Below, piece by piece: positions 52,725 to 59,463 of a stretch of 64,000 nucleotides of DNA. The DNA lies in the NCBI GenBank assembly GCA_964525555.1, contig CAZGHN010000007.1, forward strand, positions 65,697-129,696, read 5' to 3'. The first letter of the stretch is position 1. Each line of letters starts with the position of its first letter. The position numbers and the translations under genes were made by a program. The notes below the pieces were generated by a model. That model was not told where the DNA came from. It saw only the letters and a list, made by a program, of their open reading frames with translations, and did no database searches. The DNA comes from JAFGHJ01 sp964525555. Its GTDB lineage: Bacteria; Hydrothermota; UBA3072.

Positions 52725-54068
52725 TCACTCAATAAATCTACGAGACATAGTTTTATTCCAGGAACTCAAACACGCGAAAATTATTATAGGCAATAATGGC
52801 ATAGCAAACCTGGAAGCTCCTGATGGGCCTGTTGCGAGTACAATATAACCCACTAAAATAAAAATTAAAATGCGGAGTTCGACTTTTACTTTTTTATTTG
52901 CAAAGAAGAAAACTAACCCAAGAAACTTCAGAAGATTAAAAAGCAAAATAATTATAAGCGTCAAAACAAGAAAAAGAGATTGTTCCTTAAGATATGAAAA
53001 CACACCCCTGTAACCGTATTTTGAGTAATAATAAAGCATTCCCTTGGTTTCTGAATTTTTAAACCCAAAATAATTCTGAAGGTCAAATCTCCCGGGATCT
53101 ACCAAGAAATTTATCCCTCCCTTTAAATGGAATATCGAATACTTCAGAGCGTTTTCCTTTATAAGAATATTTAACGTCTGTTGTTTAACATACTGACTTT
53201 TCTCTTTATACGAAGACAGTTTTCCTGCTTCTTCACCTATTTCTTCAATGGTTTTATTTGCAAACTTTTCACCTTTACTATTCATAAGAAAATAATAAGC
53301 ATTATAGTTCAATAAATTTATTTTTTGAATACTTGAATAATTGAAATAACCGGTTCTTTGGTAATTCCATCCACAATAAATAAGAACAAACGCAATCGGA
53401 ACTATACCTGTTAGCATAAACTTTACCTCTTTCTTCTTAAAAGTTAAATAAATCAAGAAGAAGAAATTTGGGATTATGAATAAATATAGTACCGGCTTAG
53501 TTAACAAAGCTAGAATCAAGAAAACATTATAAAAAACTAAATATTTGAAATCTTCATTATCGAAGTACAGCACAAAAAAGAAAAACATTAGAATCAAAAA
53601 GGTTTGAAACAGTATTTCGCACATTATAAGATTGGCATAAATAAATTGAGAAGGAGTAAAAATTAGCAACAACAGAACTAACAGATAGTTATTCACATTA
53701 AATTTCTCCGCAAGTTTAATCAATATAAATATATTGATTAAACTCAACAATGATTGAAAAAATAATATAAGGAAATCAGATTTACTTATAAACTTAAAAA
53801 ACATAATAAATAAAGGATATAGAGGAGGACGTTTCGTAAGCAAATCAGGATTGAAGGGCTCTTCTTTGCCTCCACAGTAGAAGTAAAAATCTTCTTTAAT
53901 ATTATCGGCCATTTTTAAATATTCAAAAGAATCAACTAGATACAGATTCTTATTCTTAACCTGTATAGAAAAAAATAATATATGCGTCAAAACTATTAAT
54001 AACCAGAAGATGTGTTTCTTATTCAAAATATTTTTTGGTCTCGATTTACGAAGGTAATAATTTATCAT
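52725..54068 (-). CDS. Multi-span membrane glycosyltransferase, PMT_2/ArnT-like
   Basis: 447 residues, 10-12 transmembrane helices. LYLVDSFEYLKMADNIKED in the first periplasmic loop supplies the GT-C acidic residue, and TKRPPLYPLFIMFF follows as the RPPxYP loop. The gap between this gene and the convergent one (52693-52724) holds complementary words TGAGTGA and TCACTCA that could end both transcripts. The promoter at 54076-54103 predicts a one-base leader. Confidence 0.75.
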   Translation of the reverse strand: MINYYLRKSRPKNILNKKHIFWLLIVLTHILFFSIQVKNKNLYLVDSFEYLKMADNIKEDFYFYCGGKEEPFNPDLLTKRPPLYPLFIMFFKFISKSDFLILFFQSLLSLINIFILIKLAEKFNVNNYLLVLLLLIFTPSQFIYANLIMCEILFQTFLILMFFFFVLYFDNEDFKYLVFYNVFLILALLTKPVLYLFIIPNFFFLIYLTFKKKEVKFMLTGIVPIAFVLIYCGWNYQRTGYFNYSSIQKINLLNYNAYYFLMNSKGEKFANKTIEEIGEEAGKLSSYKEKSQYVKQQTLNILIKENALKYSIFHLKGGINFLVDPGRFDLQNYFGFKNSETKGMLYYYSKYGYRGVFSYLKEQSLFLVLTLIIILLFNLLKFLGLVFFFANKKVKVELRILIFILVGYIVLATGPSGASRFAMPLLPIIIFACLSSWNKTMSRRFIE

Positions 54069-54075
54069 AATTCAA

Positions 54076-54103
54076 ATCTTAACAGTAACAAAAATTTTGT
54101 CAA
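54076..54103 (-). promoter_or_regulatory. Promoter, near-leaderless start for the reverse GT39-like gene
   Basis: Reverse strand TTGACA (54103-54098), 16-base spacer, TAAGAT (54081-54076). Expected start about 54069; ATG at 54068. Confidence 0.6.
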
Positions 54104-54205
54104 GAGAACCATATACAACACACTACAAACCCATCAAAATCTTTTCTTTCTTTACGTTTTAACCCTGAACTCAAGACCCATGGCTCAAGACTGAAATTCC
54201 CCCCC

Positions 54206-54233
54206 TTGACAGATTAACAAAATCCATTAAAAT
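54206..54233 (+). promoter_or_regulatory. Promoter of pckG
   Basis: TTGACA at 54206-54211, 16-base spacer, TAAAAT at 54228-54233 (five of six). The expected start near 54240 gives a leader of about 93 bases with a real Shine-Dalgarno site, unlike the leaderless genes nearby. The leader is AT-rich with no fold that I recognise. Confidence 0.7.
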
Positions 54234-54332
54234 CCCCAAGGGTTAAAAATAGGATGGCAGAATATTCATTAAAACCTGAATTTTATTCATCAATTTTTCG
54301 ACTTCCCAAAAAATAAAATTAGGAGGTGAATA

Positions 54333-56204
54333 TTGTCTTCAAACTTTTTAAAAGAAAGACTGGAAAGTAAACAATACGATAAGCTCATGCGTATAGACAA
54401 TCCCGAGCTGCATGAATTTATCGCTAAATATATCCAGCACTGTAATCCTGAAAAAGTCTTCGTATGTACCGATTCCGAAGAAGATATTCAATATATAAGA
54501 GAAATGACCGTTACAAACGGAGAAGAAATCCCGCTCGCTGCAGAAAATCATACAATTCATTTTGACAACTATAAAGACCAGGCAAGAGACAAACAAAATA
54601 CAAAGATATTGCTTTCCGAAGGCGTAGAACTGGACAAGGCAATAAACACAGCCCCCAGGAAAGAATCTCTTGAAGAAATTCATGCGATTATGAAAGACAT
54701 AATGAAGGGGAAAGAAGTATACGTTCGATTTTTCTGTCTGGGACCGACAAATTCGGATTTCTCACAGCCTGTTATGCAGATGACCGACTCCGCTTATGTA
54801 GCTCACAGTGAAGATTTACTCTACAGGCAGGGATTTGAAGAGTTTGTGCGCCAGGGAAGAGACGCACGATTTTTTAAAATCGTTCACTCTGCAGGAGAAC
54901 TTGACGAAAGAAATACAAGTAAAAACTTAGATAAACGCCGCGTGTATATAGACCTTGAAGAAGATACAGTATACAGCGCTAATACTCAATACGGCGGAAA
55001 TACAATAGGACTTAAAAAACTCTCGATGCGTCTTGCCATTTACAGGGGAATAAGAGAAGGATGGCTAACCGAACATATGCTCATCATGGGAGTTCACGGA
55101 CATAACGGCAGAGTAACTTATTTAACCGGTGCATTTCCTTCACTATGCGGAAAAACATCCACTTCGATGCTCGATAATGAAACCGTTGTCGGCGATGACA
55201 TAGCCTATTTAAGAAAGAAAGATGGAAGAGTCCGCGCTGTAAACGTCGAAAAAGGAGTATTCGGAATTATTATGGGTGTCAACTCAAAAGACGACCCTAT
55301 AATATGGAATGCATTGCACTCTGACGCGGAAATAATAGTGTCTAACATCCTGATGACTCCCGAGGGAGGAATACACTGGATCGGGAAGGACGGCGAAATC
55401 CCCGAAAAGGGAATCAACCATTCCGGAGAATGGTATAAAGGCAAAAAAGACGAGAACGGAAAAGAAATCACCGTTTCACACCGTAACGCCCGTTTCACCA
55501 TATCTCTGGAAAACTTCGACAATCTCGACCCGACATTACACGACGTGGAAGGTGTTGAAGTAGGAGGTATGGTTTACGGAGGAAGAGACTCGGATACATG
55601 GGTACCGATAAAAGAAGCTCTTGATTGGGCTCACGGTATAATAGCATACGGAGCATCTTTAGAATCGGAAACCACTGCAGCAACATTGGGAAAAGAAGGA
55701 GTAAGAAAATTCAATCCTATGTCAAACCTCGATTTCCTTTCCATCCCTCTAAGAGACTACATAAACGCAAATCTGGACTTTGCAAAGGGGTTAGAAAAAG
55801 AGCCAGGCATATTCGCAGTTAATTACTTCCTCAAGGACAAGGAGGGTAATTTTCTCAACTCAAGAGAGGACAAGAAAGTCTGGTACAAATGGGCTGAACT
55901 TCGAATAAACGGAGATGTAGATGCGATTAACGGCCCAACCGGACGTATTCCCAGATACGAAGACATAAAGAAACTCTTTAAAGAAGTTATAAATAAAGAT
56001 TTTACTGAGGAAGACTATAACGAACAATTCAAAATAAGAGTAAAAGAAAATATCGCAAAGATCGATAGAATCGAGGAAATCTACAAAACACAAGTAGTAA
56101 ACGCCCCGAAAATCGTTTTTGATGTTCTTGAAGAACAACGCAAGAGACTCCTCGAAGCCCAGGCAAAACATGGAGATTATATTCTTCCAGGGCAGTTGGG
56201 ATAA
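54333..56204 (+). CDS. pckG: Phosphoenolpyruvate carboxykinase (GTP)
   Basis: Interconverts oxaloacetate plus GTP with PEP, CO2 and GDP. 623 residues, the GTP-type length. The nucleotide P-loop with the reactive Cys is FPSLCGKTSTSML (269-280); FFCLGPTNSDFSQPVMQMTD, TQYGGNTIGLKKLSMRLA and VEVGGMVYGGRDSDTWVP are GTP-PEPCK blocks. Start TTG at 54333, six bases after AGGAGG. It links PEP supply to gluconeogenesis and perhaps to the PEP-dependent EI/HPr at 10.4-12.4 kb. Confidence 0.97.
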   Translation: MSSNFLKERLESKQYDKLMRIDNPELHEFIAKYIQHCNPEKVFVCTDSEEDIQYIREMTVTNGEEIPLAAENHTIHFDNYKDQARDKQNTKILLSEGVELDKAINTAPRKESLEEIHAIMKDIMKGKEVYVRFFCLGPTNSDFSQPVMQMTDSAYVAHSEDLLYRQGFEEFVRQGRDARFFKIVHSAGELDERNTSKNLDKRRVYIDLEEDTVYSANTQYGGNTIGLKKLSMRLAIYRGIREGWLTEHMLIMGVHGHNGRVTYLTGAFPSLCGKTSTSMLDNETVVGDDIAYLRKKDGRVRAVNVEKGVFGIIMGVNSKDDPIIWNALHSDAEIIVSNILMTPEGGIHWIGKDGEIPEKGINHSGEWYKGKKDENGKEITVSHRNARFTISLENFDNLDPTLHDVEGVEVGGMVYGGRDSDTWVPIKEALDWAHGIIAYGASLESETTAATLGKEGVRKFNPMSNLDFLSIPLRDYINANLDFAKGLEKEPGIFAVNYFLKDKEGNFLNSREDKKVWYKWAELRINGDVDAINGPTGRIPRYEDIKKLFKEVINKDFTEEDYNEQFKIRVKENIAKIDRIEEIYKTQVVNAPKIVFDVLEEQRKRLLEAQAKHGDYILPGQLG

Positions 56205-56214
56205 AAAACTGATT

Positions 56215-56304
56215 CTCACACGGAGACACAGAGAACACAGAGAATTTTTTTGTTATTTTTAACTGCCGTTAGCCGTAAGCGGTGAGCCGAGAGCTATTTC
56301 AATT
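56215..56304. repeat. Repeat words between pckG and the YVTN gene
   Basis: Contains ACGGAGACACAGAGAACACA with GAGAA (56221-56245), sharing CACAGAGAACACAGAGAA with the tract at 18344, then CCGTTAGCCGTAAGCGGTGA words (56264-56290) that can fold. No gene; may serve as a terminator for the two convergent genes. Confidence 0.5.
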
Positions 56305-57318
56305 TTAAAAATGAATTATACCAATTCGTCCGCTGACACCGTGCCCATCGAGAGCTATAACTGAGACGACCTCATCATTCGAACCATTGATAACGCTTAT
56401 GTTATTACTATAAGTATTGCCTACATATATCTTGTTTGTTTCCGGATCTACTCCAAGACCCTCAGGATGACTTCCAACTGTTATAGTTTTTATTATTGAA
56501 TTTGTACTCCCATCGATCACATTTACATTGTCATCCCCGACGTTTGTCACATAAATTTTGTTTGTTTCCGTATTTACACAAACCTCATAAGGTTCTGCTC
56601 CAACACTAAGGGTAGCTATTAGAGTATCCGCGTGACCATCTATAACACTCAAGGTACTATCATTCGTATTAGCCACATAAATCTTATTTGTTTTAGGATT
56701 CACGCATATACCCAAAGGACCGTCTCCAACATCTATGGTATCGATAACTGAATTTGTAACACCATTAATAACACTGACGTTATCATTAATATTATTTGTT
56801 ACATAAATCTTGTTTGTCCCTGTGTTTACATCTACTCCCGTAGGCGTATATCCAATATTTATAGTAGTTATAATAGTATCCGCAGCACCATCAATAATAC
56901 TAATATCTTCGACTCCTATACCCCCACCGTTTGCCACATAAATTATATTTGTGTCAGAGTTAATACCTATTCCTTTGGGAGCGTTACCAACATCCACGGT
57001 AGCAATTACCGAATCCCCTAAAGCATCGATTACCCCAACCTTATTAATATAAGAGAGACTTACGTATATCTTTTTTGTTTTCGGGTTCACGCCTAACCCG
57101 TCCGAAAGAAAACTACCCATACTTATAGTCTTAATAAGCGAATCTCCTACCCCATCGATCACTTTAACGTTACCGTAAGTAGTGTTTACCCCATAAATTT
57201 TTACCGTATATGTGAGAGTATCGGGTCCTTCAGGTCCCTCAGGTCCGGTTGAAGATCTTTTACAGGTTACGAGAATCAGAAAAAATATCACAAAGAAAAC
57301 CAATAAAATCTTTTTAAT
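56305..57318 (-). CDS. YVTN-repeat beta-propeller lipoprotein, probable non-AUG (ATT) start
   Basis: About seven repeats of the type VxVIDGxxxxVIxTIxVGxxPxGxxVNPxTNKIYVxN (for example DGPLGICVNPKTNKIYVANT), the 40-residue YVTN blades of a surface beta-propeller. The usual start (TTG at 57303) would remove the signal peptide's basic end and lies 20 bases from the Shine-Dalgarno site. From ATT at 57318 the N-terminus reads MKKILLVFFVIFFLILVTC, an ideal lipoprotein signal with lipobox LVTC, and AGGAGG lies five bases upstream. A collagen-like GPEGPEGPD linker follows the Cys. Exported binding or adhesion protein; ligand unknown. Confidence 0.85.
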   Translation of the reverse strand: MKKILLVFFVIFFLILVTCKRSSTGPEGPEGPDTLTYTVKIYGVNTTYGNVKVIDGVGDSLIKTISMGSFLSDGLGVNPKTKKIYVSLSYINKVGVIDALGDSVIATVDVGNAPKGIGINSDTNIIYVANGGGIGVEDISIIDGAADTIITTINIGYTPTGVDVNTGTNKIYVTNNINDNVSVINGVTNSVIDTIDVGDGPLGICVNPKTNKIYVANTNDSTLSVIDGHADTLIATLSVGAEPYEVCVNTETNKIYVTNVGDDNVNVIDGSTNSIIKTITVGSHPEGLGVDPETNKIYVGNTYSNNISVINGSNDEVVSVIALDGHGVSGRIGIIHF

Positions 57319-57356
57319 AAATACCTCCTGCTTTATTGAAAACTCTTATATAATTA

Positions 57357-57384
57357 AACATAATTTATCTCAAAAAATTGTCAA
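57357..57384 (-). promoter_or_regulatory. Promoter of the YVTN lipoprotein gene
   Basis: Reverse strand TTGACA (57384-57379), 16-base spacer, TATGTT (57362-57357). Expected start near 57350, giving a leader of about 32 bases with AGGAGG. Confidence 0.55.
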
Positions 57385-57403
57385 GTACGTATACCAAATA
57401 AAT

Positions 57404-57552
57404 TAGTCCAAAATCAGTAATCGTTAGATCGTTAGGCGGTTAGGTCGTTAGGTGGTTTAAAAATCCCGATCCAACGAACCAACTAACATTGACCTAGCAC
57501 CTAATTTTCCGATCCAACGAACCAACGACCTAACGATCCAACGATTATAATC
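57404..57552. repeat. Stuttering inverted repeat before tRNA-Glu
   Basis: Plus-strand words CGTTAGATCGTTAGGCGGTT, AGGTCGTTAGGTGG at 57419-57459 and their complements CGATCCAACGAACCAAC twice, then CGACCTAACGATCCAACGA at 57468-57545. The tract can fold on itself at several registers. No gene. It ends next to a TTGACA (57553-57558) that may be the -35 of the tRNA-Glu promoter, with a short (14-base) spacing to TATATT. Confidence 0.65.
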
Positions 57553-57590
57553 TTGACAAACTTGTAACTTTTTATATTTTCTTAAGGAAT

Positions 57591-57668
57591 GGCCCCATCG
57601 TCTAGCCTGGCCCAGGATATATGGTTCTCAGCCATAAGACAGGGGTTCAAATCCCCTTGGGGCTACCA
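57591..57668 (+). tRNA. tRNA-Glu (CTC)
   Basis: Acceptor GGCCCCA/TGGGGCT, anticodon stem TATGG/CCATA with loop TTCTCAG (anticodon CTC), T arm AGGGG TTCAAAT CCCCT, discriminator A, and an encoded CCA (57666-57668). Confidence 0.93.
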
Positions 57669-57677
57669 TATTCTTAC

Positions 57678-57751
57678 TGGGGTGTCGTCTAATGGCAAGG
57701 CCCAGGACTCTGGATCCTGTTATCGGGGTTCGAATCCCTGCACCCCAGCCA
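57678..57751 (+). tRNA. tRNA-Gln (CTG)
   Basis: Acceptor TGGGGTG/CACCCCA, anticodon stem CAGGA/TCCTG with loop CTCTGGA (anticodon CTG), T loop TTCGAAT, discriminator G, encoded CCA (57749-57751). Its last six bases are part of the long inverted repeat that bounds the recombinase element, so its 3' end looks like the integration site. Confidence 0.93.
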
Positions 57752-59398
57752 TTCTTTACGATTTTTCGAACACCAATTACCACCTGCGCTCCACCGCACA
57801 CCCAACCCAAGCTCGTCCGCCTCGCACGAGGGCGCTCGGCGAACTCGCAAAGAGGGCGATCGCCCTTCCGCAGAATCTTCGCCAACTGCGTCGGCTCGCT
57901 CTGCGGAATAGGCTCGGTGATTTCCCAGACCTTGAATGTATCCTTTCGGAAGATAAAACAAATCTAAAGAGATTTCGGAAGAACCGTAGGATACGGACTT
58001 GATAAGACTTTGAAAAAGCTGGGGTCGGTCTTCGGGGGAAAATTCGCCAATCTTCTTTGAAAAAACTTTTAAGTTTTCTAAAACAATTTTTGTTTCAAAC
58101 TTTTCTTTTTCTTCTTTTTGAATTGAAAGTCTAATCCCCTCTAAATCAAATTCCAAAACCTTTTTCTTGTTTTCGAGATTTTCGATTTCCTTCCTAACGG
58201 AAGGAAATCTCTCAATCCCCACTTCTGAGAGAATATCGATGAGATTTTGAAGCTTGTTCCCCACCACCCTTAATTCATCGATTTTCTCTTTTTCCTGTTT
58301 TTTGAGGGGATTTATTTTTAGTTCGTCGTTTTTGTTTTCTCTTTCAACTATCTTGTTTATCGTTTTTTCGTCCCTGCTTATTTCCTTTAATCTGTTTATC
58401 ACAAAATCTTCGATTTTGTCGGCGTTCACCGATTTTATCTTACAGCTATCCCACTCATGCTTATAAGTTTTAGTACAGCGGTAATATTTTGTATATCTGG
58501 GAGTAACGCCGTCTTTATGTCTATTTTTTGTATAGGTCGGCGTCATAGTCGACCCGCATCCGCTGCACTTAAGAAGACCCTGCAAAAAATAAACATGATC
58601 TATTTTCGTTTTTCTCTTGTATCTTTTCTTGTGGAAACTTTGAGCTTTTAAAAACATCGATTCTGTTATTATCGGTTTGTGAACTCCGTCATAAAGGTTT
58701 TCCTTATACGGAAGCTTACCGTAATAAACCGGATTTCTTAAAATATTATCTACTGTCGTTTTACTGAATTTCTTACCTCTCCTTGTTTTATATTTTTTGT
58801 TTATTCTTCTCCTTGTTTCCGCAAGAGATTTAGTCTCAATAAATATTTTAAACATTTCTTTTACAAATTCTGATTCTTCGGGATTTACAACGAGTTTTTT
58901 ATTTTCGTTTTTATAACCGTAAGGTACGGTTCCTCCGTTCCACATTCCTTTATTCGCTCTTTGATACATTTTATCTTTTGTTCGTTCCGTTGCGAGTTCT
59001 CTTTCAAACTGTGCAAAAGTAAGCATAATATTTCTTAAGAGTCTTCCCGAAGGGGTTGCAGTATCAAAGTGTTCTGTTATGGAAATAAAAGAAACTCCGT
59101 TATTGTCGAAAAGTTCAATCAAAGCGTAAAAATCTTTCGGCGACCTTGTCAGTCTATCGATTTTATAACAGAGAACGCAATCTATTTTCCCGTCAACAAT
59201 ATCTTTAAGCATTCTGCCGAGAGCGGGTCTTTCGATATTAGCCCCGGAATATCCGGGGTCACTATAGACTTTAAAAAGTTCAAGCTCGTCCTGACTTTTG
59301 ATGTAAGATTTTATTCGTTCTTCTTGAGCCTCACAGGAATTGTATTCCTTTTCTGCTTGACTGTCTGTTGATACTCTGGTATATATCGCGCATTTCAT
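57689..59398 (-). CDS. Large serine recombinase (integrase/invertase)
   Basis: 569-codon ORF. The resolvase domain starts MKCAIYTRVSTDSQ with nucleophile Ser10; IDRLTRSPKDFYAL, SGRLLRNIMLTFAQFERE and ERTKDKMYQRANKGMWNGG are the catalytic and E-helix blocks. The recombinase domain (about 165-255) has TVDNILRNPVYYGKLPYKEN; the zinc ribbon has CSGCG (about 280) and two later Cys (YRC..., DSCK); a coiled coil (about 365-450) precedes the tail. The normal protein probably ends near residue 480; the remaining codons run through a GC-rich patch and then antisense through tRNA-Gln, where the first stop lies. It cuts and rejoins DNA through a Ser-DNA link. Confidence 0.9.
   Translation of the reverse strand: MKCAIYTRVSTDSQAEKEYNSCEAQEERIKSYIKSQDELELFKVYSDPGYSGANIERPALGRMLKDIVDGKIDCVLCYKIDRLTRSPKDFYALIELFDNNGVSFISITEHFDTATPSGRLLRNIMLTFAQFERELATERTKDKMYQRANKGMWNGGTVPYGYKNENKKLVVNPEESEFVKEMFKIFIETKSLAETRRRINKKYKTRRGKKFSKTTVDNILRNPVYYGKLPYKENLYDGVHKPIITESMFLKAQSFHKKRYKRKTKIDHVYFLQGLLKCSGCGSTMTPTYTKNRHKDGVTPRYTKYYRCTKTYKHEWDSCKIKSVNADKIEDFVINRLKEISRDEKTINKIVERENKNDELKINPLKKQEKEKIDELRVVGNKLQNLIDILSEVGIERFPSVRKEIENLENKKKVLEFDLEGIRLSIQKEEKEKFETKIVLENLKVFSKKIGEFSPEDRPQLFQSLIKSVSYGSSEISLDLFYLPKGYIQGLGNHRAYSAERADAVGEDSAEGRSPSLRVRRAPSCEADELGLGVRWSAGGNWCSKNRKEWLGCRDSNPDNRIQSPGPCH
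57746..58089 (-). repeat. Left copy of 344-bp inverted repeat (within recombinase 3' end)
   Basis: Reverse complement of 63500-63843; I compared the two base by base and found no mismatch. It encodes the last roughly 110 recombinase codons before the tRNA. It contains a GC-rich block (about 57783-57917) with the palindrome AGGGCGATCGCCCT (57853-57866) in otherwise AT-rich DNA. Confidence 0.93.
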
Positions 59399-59463
59399 GA
59401 TATTATTTACTAAATTCTAATATTTTTACTCATGGGTTCATGATAGTCTGTTTTAATAAATTT

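Noticed and set aside
52686..52734. Classical bidirectional terminator between the two GT39-like genes
   Set aside because: TGAGTGA and TCACTCA can pair, but the loop is about 34 bases and there is no T-run, so I mention it only in the gene entry.
57404..57552. CRISPR array
   Set aside because: The repeats are short, degenerate and not separated by regular unique spacers; no cas genes are present.
57589..58002. Forward ORFs over tRNA-Glu, tRNA-Gln and the left inverted repeat
   Set aside because: They translate tRNA sequence and the complement of the recombinase; composition is an artefact of the GC-rich patch.
59430..59443. Short palindrome TCATG-GGTT-CATGA before the recombinase gene as attachment site
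   Set aside because: Five-base arms are too short to support a call, and no second copy was found at the element ends.
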